From Isoetes taiwanensis (taxonomy: Eukaryota > Streptophyta > Lycopodiopsida > Isoetales > Isoetaceae): DNA of 64,000 nt. The notes under the pieces were generated by a model, which saw only the letters and a program-made list of their open reading frames with translations, searched no databases and was not told where the DNA came from. The translations under genes and the position numbers were made by a program. The DNA lies in assembly GCA_021234155.1 (NCBI GenBank), contig JAJEKV010000005.1, positions 2,121,294-2,185,293 on the forward strand, written 5' to 3'. This document shows, piece by piece, positions 43,641 to 54,084 of the stretch (its first letter is position 1; each line of letters opens with the position of its first letter).

Positions 43641-45579
43641 ATGTGTTTGTCCCGTAATAGAACTATTTTACGCATATTGTTTGGGTAGCATCACAAGTTA
43701 ACGGTTTGTATTCCGTATACAATTAGCTTGACTTGTATTTGTTTTTCTTTTTACGTTGCCTTCATTCTTTTCGTTTAAACTCATTGTTTCCTTTAACGCC
43801 TTTTGACCAAAAAACGCCATAACATGTCAAACATGTTTGATGGAGCAGCCTAAACGCCGACACATGGGAAAGGTGCAAGGAACTCTACCCAATTGCCACA
43901 TCCGACGAGCATTGTCCAATATTCACCAAATTTTGAGGGTCGGGTAATTACACTTAGAATTCCTTCTCTCACTTTACAAACGATCTCTTGACAGTTGTTG
44001 TTTTGTTTTTCTTAGAGCAAAAAGAAAAATAAAGACCTACCCGAGGGCTTTTTGTGAATTTGGTTAGAACAAAGACGGGAAGAGAGGTCGTTATCGAAAG
44101 AAGAACTGCTTGAGCCGTAACCATCCGACTACGAGAGATTCTCGCATGTTTGATCAAAACAATTTATATTCAATCATTCATGGTGATTGCAACGAACCTT
44201 GTCTGAAACGGTTAAGCCACGAGGACTTTACTTTGGTTATTGCTGATCTTCCTATGGGTTTAAGCTTAAAGACAAAGATATCGATTACCAGCCCTTCAAA
44301 TTTTTTCAGAGTTTAATGCTTTTATTGAAGGAATTAAGCAGATCTCAACGGCCAAACATTGGCGTTTAGTTACGCTCCATTCGAGCATGCATGCGGCTTG
44401 GTGGAATCAGCTTTCAAAAATCACTTTGGTTCTCCATTCAGTGAGATATGAAAACCTTTGTGCGGTAAGTCTTATTCCGAATACAATTACTTTTCTCTTT
44501 AATAACGTAGTGTGTATTCCGGAATAGTATTTCCTCGCTTTCGGTTTTTCAAGTGTTTTCTTGTTTTTTGCTAATATCACTTTTATATGCTTCACTAGGT
44601 ACAAAATCGAACATCAACTACCATGGTGGAGGACCAAGGTTGCTCGAAGGTAGAGTACCTTCATGTAGCTTATTGGAGTTTTGATGGGAAGAGGACCATG
44701 GATCACTTTTAACACCTTTGTCAAAACTTTTCAAACGCCCTAGAGTTTCCAGCAGTCTTACGAAATTGCAGGGACCCAAGTGCACAAGGCGTGATTGTGA
44801 ATCACTACCGTAAACCACAAAAGCTCATCAACCATCTCCGGACATGTTCTCGGCCCGTGAGATTGGGTACTTGATGCTTTCCTCGTTCCCGTACTACTAT
44901 CGCATGTGCACTTAAGAAGGGCCGCGAACCGTGGTAGCCGCGGATATTGATAAGGAGGTCGCAGGCATTTTGTGAAGATGAGATCGGGCTGCCTTTACCT
45001 ACTTTTACCGTGATGAAAATCGGGGAGTTAGGGGCCAAGTCTTCATCCGATTATGCTAAACTAACGCCCTCGAGAGATACACCTCCATTCTCCACTCCAC
45101 TAGACGATGAGGGCAACCTTTGCAGAGCTTAAAGAAGTAGCTTTAGCTACCATTCCGTAGAACAAGGAGGATACAAAACTCAAGTCCCCAAAAAAGGAGA
45201 AGATAGAAACGTAAGGACCCAGATGGCGAGAGCAAAGAAAAGAATGAGGAGGACTATGATGTAGATCTTTGACTCATCAGATATTAAAATTATCATTATT
45301 TATTACAATGAATCTTCAATATTGATGTACAACAATTTATTAAAAACATAGTACTTTTTTTTCCTTTCTATTCTGGTGCTTGTTTTTTGTAATGCTTTCA
45401 GTCTCTTCAAGTCTATGCCTAAATTTTGCTATTTTTATGATTTGTGTTTCATAAGTACAAAGTTTTCGTCTAATAATGGGCCAAAATGGCATGAAAAAAA
45501 ATGCAAACCTCTAGAAATTCTTAACAACTATCAAAAAAGGCTTATTTTAGAAACTTGGTGTTTTTTTAAAGGGAATCTT

Positions 45580-45625
45580 TGAAACGGGAGTGATGCAACA
45601 CTCCCGTTTAATTTGCAATCGTGTT
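45580..45625 (-). repeat. right terminal inverted repeat with internal hairpin
   Basis: 45601-45625 is the inverted partner of the left end. GAAACGGGAGTG-ATGCAA-CACTCCCGTTT at 45580-45608 is a perfect stem that includes the inner part of the TIR. Confidence 0.65.
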
Positions 45626-45629
45626 AAAC

Positions 45630-48600
45630 CTTGCAAGTAGACTGTTTTTAGCTTAACAAATTCGTCTGAAAATTGTTACTAAGCAAGTATTTCACCACTA
45701 AACCTTGAATTTTAAGAGTGTCCAACCACACGAATATGGAACCAAAGAAATGTTCGCGGCGGCCAAGGCCGCCGCGATAAATTTCTTGTACTCTAAAAAA
45801 CATAGCAGCTGTCACATACTTTGCCATACAGAGTAGGAGGTGTATCATACAACTTGCTTGAGAAAGTATTGGCACCAGCAACATTATTTTCCATGCTTTG
45901 TTACCTTGTTATCAATAGGTAGAGATATGTTGTAGTTGTTATATATCTAATTTGCAACCAGTTTATATCTAATTTGCAACCAGTTGTTAAAAGATTCATG
46001 TTGCACCCTTTAATACTTTACATATGGAATGAGTAGTCGTATGGCACATGGAAATCAAGTGGCTGACCAGTTAACCACTTGAGTACCAGAGTTACTATCC
46101 CCTAAAGTTTAGCAAGTATACATGATAATTTCAAACATTATACTTGATAATTTCAGAAGCAAATAATTGCTATGAAACATTATATTTGATAATTGCTGAT
46201 AAGAATTATCAGTTCCAAAAGCAGATGACTGCTATAGATAGAGTTTAAGATTACCCTTACTAATACTATTGAGTCTTAAATCATGCTTGCAAATACCTCA
46301 AGCATGCACCAAAATTTAGGTAAAGGTTTAGTCATCTGTTTATTTTTAGTGCAGCATATCATAAGTAGCAACACAAAGGATTAAACTCAAGGTAAAATAC
46401 AACAAAAACTAGAAGCGTCCAATAGGCTTCAATCATCATTCTCAGTCTGCCATGGCTGCAGACACAATAATAAGGGTCAGCATTCTCAGTCTGACATGGC
46501 TACAGAAGCAATAATAAGGACCAAAGAAATCATAGAAAAATTCAATGACAATCAAGGACCCTATTGTCTTATCGCCATCCGATTTTGAGCCAAAACTCAA
46601 AATTTTAATGGACTTGTGTTCGTTATAATGTGCCGATCACATGGGCGTGAAGATTTGCGGGGGCTGAAGTCCAGCTGCCCCGCACTGAATAAATTTTTCC
46701 CATAGGTGTTCACATAGGGCTGACCCGATTTTTCCCAGCAGATGATTTTAGAAAGAATGGGAGGCACCGCTTTTCAGCCACAATAAAATCGGCTGTGAAT
46801 CGACCACTCTGTGAATCAAGTAATCAAGTAATCGGCTGTGAAATCGACCACGCTGTGAAAATCAGCTGTGAATCGACCTGATGAAGAAGCCGATTATTTC
46901 TTTCCAGGGTTATTCTTGATTCTTCTATTGCAGATTTCATAAGAGTATCGTTCATGCCCATTCTCGGCCTCTTGGAAATGGAAAAAAAAATATATACTCC
47001 AATTGTAATAATCGCTTATAGCAAAAGAAATCTCTGCCTTGCAAATGAAATGAAAAGAAAGAATGGGAGGAATAGGAGTGGAATGGGAGGAATAGGAGCG
47101 GAATGAATAGAAATGGCAGGAGCGGAATCCAGACCAGAAACAAATCGAGCAAGATGGATTCAGCCTTCACAAGAACAGATTCAGCATTTTCGATTCATTT
47201 GTAATCCATTCCCGCAATTACAGCTGCCCGGATTCCTGCAGTCAGCTTGATGGGTTCATGTGAATTGATTTTGCTGCCCTGCTGAATTCTCCCAGCTGAG
47301 TAAGCCCTGATTCGGCCGAGCCCAAAATTCAGGCTCAGCTCGTGCGCCATGAAGGGCGCGATGCTGAATAGAAGTTTTTAAGCGGCTGAAATTTGCTACA
47401 GCGTTGTATCAACGCAGACTAATTTTAGTCCCATGTGAACGGCCCATAAGTTGTGTTTGCTGCAAGACGAAACAGAGAAGTGGGAAGGGTCGAATCATGT
47501 TTAAGAATACTGTGTTTGTTTGTAAGATCATAAGCTTTCAAAAACGTTGAACGAGATATTTTTTGCAATAAATTATGCACAATCTGTGGAGACCGAGGGT
47601 TGTACAGAGTAGCCGTAAAAATCAAGGTCCATCGATTAAAGCCCTCGTTATCTAGAGCAGAAATTTCAGAGCAGAATCAGAGAGAAAACATTGCTTTTAA
47701 AGACTACTTATGCAGAAATTTCAGAACATAATCAGATAAATGACATTGCTCAGGGAAAATTGTGCTCCACCTTACCAGTTAGAAGCACGAAATATCAGAG
47801 GCTCGGCTGCTCTGTTTGGCTTAGAAGCCCAAAGCTCCACAAGCAAAAGCTGCTGAAAAAATCTTTTAGATTCTTTGGCCGAGAATGAATAGTACTAGGT
47901 GTCCTTGTCATGCCGTAGTAAAGGGCATGAAAAGAAGCAGCATAGCACCTGACATTCCCAAAAATCCATAGAGAAGAATGAAGCAAATGGAATTGCATAA
48001 CAGGACCACAGATAGATGTGAAGAAGCTGGGTAGAAAAAATTGGCTCACAGTACACTTTATAGATCAAGGGATGAACCTCCTCTTGGAGATGCTCATGAA
48101 CATGCGAAGTTATCTAATATTTTAATACGCTAAGATGGAGCTGCTTGAATCCCAATGGCAATATGATACGAAGCTTCCCTCAAATATGCAATCTCTTAAG
48201 TTTTTCAGGCACCTGCTCATCCTATAAGGGGAGGTGCCCGTCATTGGTTAGGGGGCACCCATTTGGTGGCACCAATGCGTCCGCCAAAGTTTTTGTTCGG
48301 CGAAGGTTTATGCCCTATTTTCCACGTAAGCGGACTCCATGTGAGCATCCAGGAGCCATCTTGGCACATTTGTTGTGCCATCGTGGAGAACTTTTCGACA
48401 TCAGATGGAGCGGGAGACGGACATCATATGGCGCGTTTCTTGGCTCTGGAGGTGATGACATAACCCTAATCGTTTTTGTGGAGGCGCCCAAATGGTGCTC
48501 ATGCAGTCCTTGATGGCACGCGGCAAAAATTGGTTAGAGCTTCTTCCCTCTCCTTCATTTCTGCATGGTTTTCCCTCCTAACCTATGATTTCTCATAGTA

Positions 48601-50815
48601 TTAAGCACAGTTGCAGGATTAGGCAGCAGTGAAAATTTTAGTGGCCCCGGCGGGCCATTTGGCCACAAATTATAGGTTCGGGCAAAATGCGACGGCCGAC
48701 TTGAGTAGGATGCCGTACCTATGGACTACCTGCAGATTCGCCATTTCGTGGCACTTTATTGCCTATTACGACATTAGAATGGCCAATTAGATGTTTGCTA
48801 ATTGGAGTGGTATCGACTTTGGGGCCAATTTAGTCCCAAGTGAGAACTAGATATCCTTATGGAATGGCCATTTAGGCCACTTGGCCAAATCATGTAATGC
48901 CTTAAGTTCGCCAAATCTTAACTCATTAAGAGGCTCCCTCATAAATTCATCACTTATGGGGGGCCAACATTATTACAAATTTTTATTCCTAAATACAATA
49001 GAATAGAATAGAATTATTGTCCCTTGTGCCCTAAGGCCCCTGGACTGATGTAGCATGGGCGAGTTCCCAGAAGGGCGCTACTAGCACATCAGGCTGGTAT
49101 ATTGTAGCCTTTTCTGAAAGCTTTTCTTGGTTTCTTTTAGTACCGGCACCCCGCTTATATTTGGCTTTGTGGCCATGCGAGAATGCTTCGCTATTAACAG
49201 CTTTGAGTTGTACACATTGTGGATTCCATTGTCCCACCTTTAATAGTGGGTCAAATTATGAACCCTCAGCTTTTGGTGCACCAGAACTCGAATTTGGAGT
49301 TAGAACACCAGCTGGCGGGTTGTACCCGCTCTATCCTGGTGGTCGGTCGGAGGTTCCTCACTGTCCCGACATTTAGCTCCTTTCCTTTTTCTACAATTAT
49401 TGTGCATAGTCTTGGTGCCCAATAGTGGTGCCCAACAGCAACAAAGCCGCACTGACCAGGGCTACATTAGTGACGCCGATTACTATCAGGATTAAAAAAC
49501 CCCGCCCCGAAGGGTTTTCGAGGAAAAACCTTAATGGTAATGGGCTCATTAATGCACAGTATTATTATCAGATCCTTTTTCCATCATTCTGGATTTTGAA
49601 ATTTTCCCGCTGCTACATCATTTTTCCAACTGTCAACTAGAGATAATCCTCTTTTGGAAAATAAAATGTCGAGGCACTTTTCAATCCTCTTTACGAAGAC
49701 TCCGGCATCCGATTTCCAAATTTTCCTACCAGCAATCTGTGCCTTATTGAAATACATGGGGTATGAATTCAAATTCATACAACATGTAACTTAAGCACAT
49801 TTATATAGGGTAGCGACTTTTTTATGTTTGGGCAACTAGCTCTATATTTAATAAGAATTTAGCTAAAAATCTTCATTTGAGCTATACATTATTAGATATT
49901 TGGTTGAAAAATCGCCAATTGGGTTGCAGCCACATTAGAAAAAAAATAGGAAAAATGGCCAGTTTAGGCTATACTTTTGGGGGCATATTTTAGAAGGAAT
50001 GGCCAATTCATTATACTTATACAAAATTATAGGCCCCTTAAAATTTTCCCTGTTAGGCAGCTAAGAGCCCTTCATTTGACGGATCTCTGACATGGAAACA
50101 TTATGGCCATGGATTTTTATGAAGCATCTATTCTTCTTCTAATTCATGGTTCAATGCATTTAATTTGAAGGCTAAGATGGATTTGTGAGCTCGGATCATT
50201 GATATGGCAGCTTCTAATCCCTAGATTTTTCATTTCTGATAACCTCATGGATGAATCTGCCCGAATATAAATAGAACCACTGTTTAGGGTTCTTTCACAG
50301 TTCTTCCTATTCATCCAATTTGCAATACCATGAATGAATGAAATTGCAGAGCATTCATATCGCACTCTACAGGCGCTTGGCCTGAATGTAGCACGACTAT
50401 GCTTAAATTGGACGCCTTCAGTGGATTGAACTGTAACTGGAGAGTCTGCTTGGTCCATGTTTTTCTTAATCTAGCCTCTCTTACAGTCTTACTAACGACC
50501 CAGAGAGACTATCCAATACAATGAGGAGATCGTATGCCTTCAATTAAAAAAAAAAAGACAATGAGGAGATCTGAGATCTCTCAAATAATGACTAAGTATG
50601 CTTAAAATAAAAGGAAGAGCAATCTAGGTATAATTTGTGTCATGATAAATAACCGTTTGCATTGTTCGTATGGTGCATGTCCAACTCCAGGTTACGACAT
50701 CAATGTGTCATGAAATTTGCATAATTTTGGCTGGTATTTTTTGCCTGGAAAATATTTCACATGTAAACAACTTATTCTAATTTAAGCTAGCAAAAAACAG
50801 AGAATAAGAACTCAC
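45630..50815. other. 5 kb intergenic stretch with small repeats
   Basis: No convincing gene. Small tandem duplications: TATATCTAATTTGCAACCAG twice at 45943-45985; a CATTCTCAGTCTG...AATAATAAGG unit twice at 46436-46517; CTGTGAATCGACC-type words at 46790-46880; GGGAGGAATAGGAGYGGAAT twice near 47066-47104. A repeat shared with 16.6 kb lies at 49440-49535. Everything else looks like decayed intergenic DNA. Confidence 0.45.
49440..49535 (+). repeat. dispersed repeat, copy 3 (ending only)
   Basis: Carries GGATTAAAAAACCCCGCCCC, GAAGGGTTTTCGAGGAAAAA and CC, nearly identical to 16646-16690. The start of the repeat (GTCCACGG) is missing here. Confidence 0.65.
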
Positions 50816-51044
50816 CATGGTTAGTCATCCTCAACGTCAATTCCTCAAATAGTTTTTGGCGCTCTTCAGGCCCAAATTTCAATAATTTGTTATATGTAGC
50901 GTCTACCCATTGGCGGCCTTCTATTTCGCCGTCTTCTCCTTGGTTTAGGGTATCATCACTTTCGACTTCAGTATCATCATACAGGATGAGTTGGTATCTC
51001 AAAAAACGTAAGACATTGCATATCTCAGAGAAGCTTAATCGCAA
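50816..51044 (-). CDS. probable downstream exon of the kinase gene
   Basis: On the minus strand the frame reads SFSEICNVLRFLRYQLILYD, then EGRQWVDATYNKLLKFGPEE and ELTLRMTNHG, and ends at a good donor, CATG|GTGAGTTC (donor GT at 50815-50814). The RPxFSEIC-LR pattern is how plant protein kinase domains end, and the kinase exon to the right stops just short of it at NHDANLRPRNKKQ|GTGGG. The acceptor is unclear because a poly-T retroposon tail lies within a few bases of the exon start. Further exons to the left were not found. Confidence 0.55.
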
Positions 51045-51140
51045 TTTTTTTTTTTTTTTTTTTTTGAAAGTAAGAAGTTTTTGTATTGATCAGATAGGAA
51101 AAATTACAATACAAAGATCCCTTATGGATCAGATATAATT
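51045..51140 (-). mobile_element. LINE/SINE 3' tail with poly-A, in kinase intron
   Basis: A 22-base T-run (about 51044-51065) followed by GAAAGTAAGAAGTTTTTGTA, TTGATCAGATAGG and AAAAATTACAATACAAAGAT is the reverse complement of a typical plant non-LTR retroelement 3' end plus poly-A. It inserted on the minus strand next to the acceptor side of the intron. The 5' limit is unknown. Confidence 0.6.
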
Positions 51141-52073
51141 TAAGCACAAATGATCTCATATAGATCCGAAATCATATCTGCAGCTACAGTATATATAAGT
51201 CTTCTCTCAACCTCTTCTTCTGTTTAACAACAGAATACTACAGGAGCAAAATACTCATTTTCCAGAAACTGCAGATAAATCTTGAATGCTCTAAAACAAC
51301 CTTCTGCAAAAGTAGAGATGAAGAGAAAAAGAGACAAAGAGTAATCTGAGCAGACTCCCGCACTGCTCAAAGAAGGCACATGTGCTTCAATCTTGAATCA
51401 ATTATACGATTGATACCAAATGAGAAGTTAAAAGAGATGTCTTTGATTGTTGGGATGTGCCACCCCACCCTAGGAAAAAGCTAGACACCCGCCAAAACCA
51501 GCCAAAGCTCTCTCCAAAGCCCGGTTCATAATATCCGGTCTTGATATGGAAGCCCTGGGCCCGACACAATCAAATCCCTAGCTCGGCAATCTCAAAGTAA
51601 TCTGTCATCTTGTTTCAAATCCATAGAATAATGATCAAAGAACTTACTCTGCCCTCTTCCAAGAAAACATTCTAAATCTTTCTGCTAGCAAGAAAGAGCA
51701 GGAGGAGAGGGAAAATCCATCTGCTTGAAAGATCTGGGAAATTAAGACTATGATGCTAAATTCAAGAACTGTTTTTCTAACCAAGAATGCAAAGATTCTA
51801 CTCCACCTTATGAGCCTAATTTGCTCTTTCGGTGTGTTTATGCAATAGAAGACGGCTGCATCTTGCATCTGTCTAAGCTAAAAATGTAATGAAACGAATG
51901 AATGGCAAAGATCTTGCATAAGCATAAAACAGAATGCTTCTTTAGAAGCATAGAGTAGAAAGACCACGTTAGTGGCTTGGCAGCATACCCTGGTGAGAAC
52001 CGTCACAAATTGTTCCCAAATGAAACATCAACCGAAGAAACCAGAAAACTCACATGTAGACGGCAAACCCTTG

Positions 52074-53936
52074 CTAGCCCCCACATGCTGAAAGATCCCT
52101 GTTATGCTGCAGCAGTGCCGGATTGAGAGGGAGGGACGGTCCCCCTCTCACAGCCGCCCTAGCCGCTAACGGAAGCGGAGGCGGAGGCGCTGCCAAGAAC
52201 GAACATCCCACCTGCTTCTTATTTCTTGGTCGCAAATTAGCATCGTGGTTCAAGCAGCTTAGTACTAAAGGTTTGAAATACAAATAACCTGTGCCCAATT
52301 CTTCCAACTGCTTTTTATAACCCGTGCCCAATCCTTTCACGATCAATTGCTTTTCACGCTCATATGGTTTACTAATATCACCACATAAGATATTCACAAA
52401 TGTTACCCCAAAAGAGTAGACGTCAATATTCCTATTGTAATGACCATATTCATCATTATCTGACTTCAATTCCGGTGCCATGAATAACATTGTACCTCGC
52501 AAATTTGTGTTAGCCCTCCTAGTATCAAATGACTCTTTGGATATTCCAAAATCTGCTAGCTTGGCAACAACGAATTGTGGAGACCAAGAAGAATCCAATG
52601 AAGTATTCAGTAAAATATTGGAAGGTTTTAGATCCCTGTGCACTATGTCAATATCATGTAGATATGACATTGCCTTAGCAACCTGATGCATGATATCTAA
52701 TGCCACAAGCACTTCAAGTGGTCTTCCATGAGGTCTTAGGTCAGTATCTAGCAACTCCATAAGCATTGATCCATGAGGTCTTAGGTCAGTATCTAGCAAC
52801 TCCATAAGCATTGATGTGTCAGGATAGCCTATGACTTTAACAATATTAGGATGGGAAACTTGAGAAAGCACTTTTTGTTCAGCATCCCTATCTCCCTCGC
52901 GAAAAAACGTTTTTAGTGCTAGTACCTCACCCATCCATTCAACCTCCTCTACCATACCATAAGAACCCCTGCCTATGTCTCTCTTGCTGGTGATACCATG
53001 AGAATTTATGAACGTGGGCTGATTTCCACCTGTCCCATATTTACTATTCAAACATCCCAACAACAACAATCGATCATTCGGCATTTTAAGAGTCTCGAGT
53101 GCGTGTTCCTTCAGATGTTTGAGGTCTTCAGAGGCATTAATTTTTAGTGCTTCTGAGCTAGCCAGTTCAAAATCAATGCTCATATCTGGTGTTCCCAAAA
53201 TGGATACTATAAAATTAAGCAAGCTGTCTAGGTCCTTGTGAATCCAAATAAGTTCGGTGCTTATTTCGCCCAAAAGAGCCCGACGTTTCCAATTTTCCTT
53301 TTCACAAGAGCGTAGGAGGCGTAATCCAGTCTCGAGACAATGGACCAAATCTACCATAGCCGAGCTACATACCCAAATGTCATGATGTTGAGCCTCTAGA
53401 TTCTTCCACTCTCTTAGATACTCAACTACTTTATGCATACATTCAGTGAGAGAAGCACATTGTTTGGGATTAATGAATACCTCTGTTGTATCTAATTCTG
53501 AGCAGATTTTAAGGCCCTGCTGGCATGCAGCTATGAAAAGAGCAGAACTTCTTGTTTTAACATCAGTTGAAATACTTACATTTGGTAGTAACTTACAGAT
53601 ACCATCCGCAATTGTGGTGGATCCCTTTGCAATATCACTGATAATTCTCTCCAATTCATCTGGGTCAAGATTATCACATGCCTCTATAAGATTTGCGGCT
53701 ATTTTTAAATTACTTACTCCCCTTCTGGTATCACATGCCTCTATAAGATTTGCGGCTATTGTCAAACTTGCTCCCCTTCTGGTATGACATGCCTCTATAA
53801 GATTTTCGGTATCACATGAATTTTTGGTATCACAGCATGCCGCTATAAGATTTACGGCTATTGTCGAAACTACCCTTCTGAATTTTGATTCTGGTTGATT
53901 TGCATCTATTGTAGGCTTCGGAAACATGAAACCCAT
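52074..53936 (-). CDS. plant protein kinase with N-terminal helical region
   Basis: The longest real coding exon of the window. The kinase domain has GRGSYGMV (residues 322-329), ALK with Lys342, HRD at 433-435 in IVHRDLKPSNILL, ADFG at 461-464 and MAPE at 486-489, so all catalytic residues are present; Ser/Thr specificity is likely. Residues 376-390 are an exact-type tandem copy of 391-405 (MLMELLDTDLRPHG twice), a 45-bp in-frame duplication inside the hinge region. Residues 30-90 contain three degenerate NLIEACDTRRG units. Residues 130-290 look helical, as in cytosolic kinases with a four-helix-bundle-like N-terminus. No signal peptide or membrane segment. Splicing at Q575 (52212) is likely, so the Pro/Ala-rich end to 52074 is probably intron read-through. 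Start chosen as first ATG; a short upstream frame overlaps it. Confidence 0.9.
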   Translation of the reverse strand: MGFMFPKPTIDANQPESKFRRVVSTIAVNLIAACCDTKNSCDTENLIEACHTRRGASLTIAANLIEACDTRRGVSNLKIAANLIEACDNLDPDELERIISDIAKGSTTIADGICKLLPNVSISTDVKTRSSALFIAACQQGLKICSELDTTEVFINPKQCASLTECMHKVVEYLREWKNLEAQHHDIWVCSSAMVDLVHCLETGLRLLRSCEKENWKRRALLGEISTELIWIHKDLDSLLNFIVSILGTPDMSIDFELASSEALKINASEDLKHLKEHALETLKMPNDRLLLLGCLNSKYGTGGNQPTFINSHGITSKRDIGRGSYGMVEEVEWMGEVLALKTFFREGDRDAEQKVLSQVSHPNIVKVIGYPDTSMLMELLDTDLRPHGSMLMELLDTDLRPHGRPLEVLVALDIMHQVAKAMSYLHDIDIVHRDLKPSNILLNTSLDSSWSPQFVVAKLADFGISKESFDTRRANTNLRGTMLFMAPELKSDNDEYGHYNRNIDVYSFGVTFVNILCGDISKPYEREKQLIVKGLGTGYKKQLEELGTGYLYFKPLVLSCLNHDANLRPRNKKQVGCSFLAAPPPPLPLAARAAVRGGPSLPLNPALLQHNRDLSACGG

Positions 53937-54084
53937 TTTGGTAGTTGATCTGGTTGACTTGTATGAAGAGCTGTGGCAGATCTAGTGATTGTGCAAATGC
54001 GGAAGTCCTTTTTGGATTGCAAGTCTTTGAGAATCTGAGTGCAGTATACTTTTCGGATGGCCGTAATACTTTTCCTTCTCCCAC

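Larger units (their letters stand above)
41116..45265 (+). pseudogene. ParB-like plus DNA N-methylase-like gene with introns, frame-damaged
   Basis: A possible ATGGAGAG exon at 41116-41123 ends in GTGAGT. Exonic text follows at about 41800-42180 (KYVAHYISKEVAAIINYVRH). Next is a ParB-like segment: RPLQVRKIYADHL (about 42525), RIRSNPNAHVAPIVVLVG, LGGNHS (42704-42721), then MSFVDKIRFMHREYVIFKEK to 43086 and donor GTAAGC. The next exon, 43149-43379, is Lys-rich. A methylase-like part at 44110-44464 reads NLYSIIHGDCNEP, LVIADLPMGLSL (Asp 44245-44247) and HWRLVTLHSSMHAAWWNQL, and continues after an intron at 44599 with KVEYLHVAYWSFDGKRTM. ParB domains bind or cut DNA and are often joined to methylases in phages. 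The catalytic (D/N)PPY is DLPM here. Stops and shifts show decay. Confidence 0.5.
37194..45625. mobile_element. 8.4 kb TIR element with transposase-like and ParB-methylase-like modules
   Basis: Ends: 37194-37218 (AACAAGATTGCGTATTAAAC then GGGAG) and 45601-45625 are inverted copies matching at 22 of 25 positions. Both are flanked by AAAC (37190-37193 and 45626-45629), a possible 4-bp target duplication that could be chance. Inside the right end GAAACGGGAGTG and CACTCCCGTTT form a perfect hairpin. A minus-strand module (40779 to 37555) and a plus-strand module (41116 to about 45265) diverge from a central region packed with palindromes. Both modules are frame-damaged. I know of no named superfamily with this layout. 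The transposase family is assigned by eye. Confidence 0.6.
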
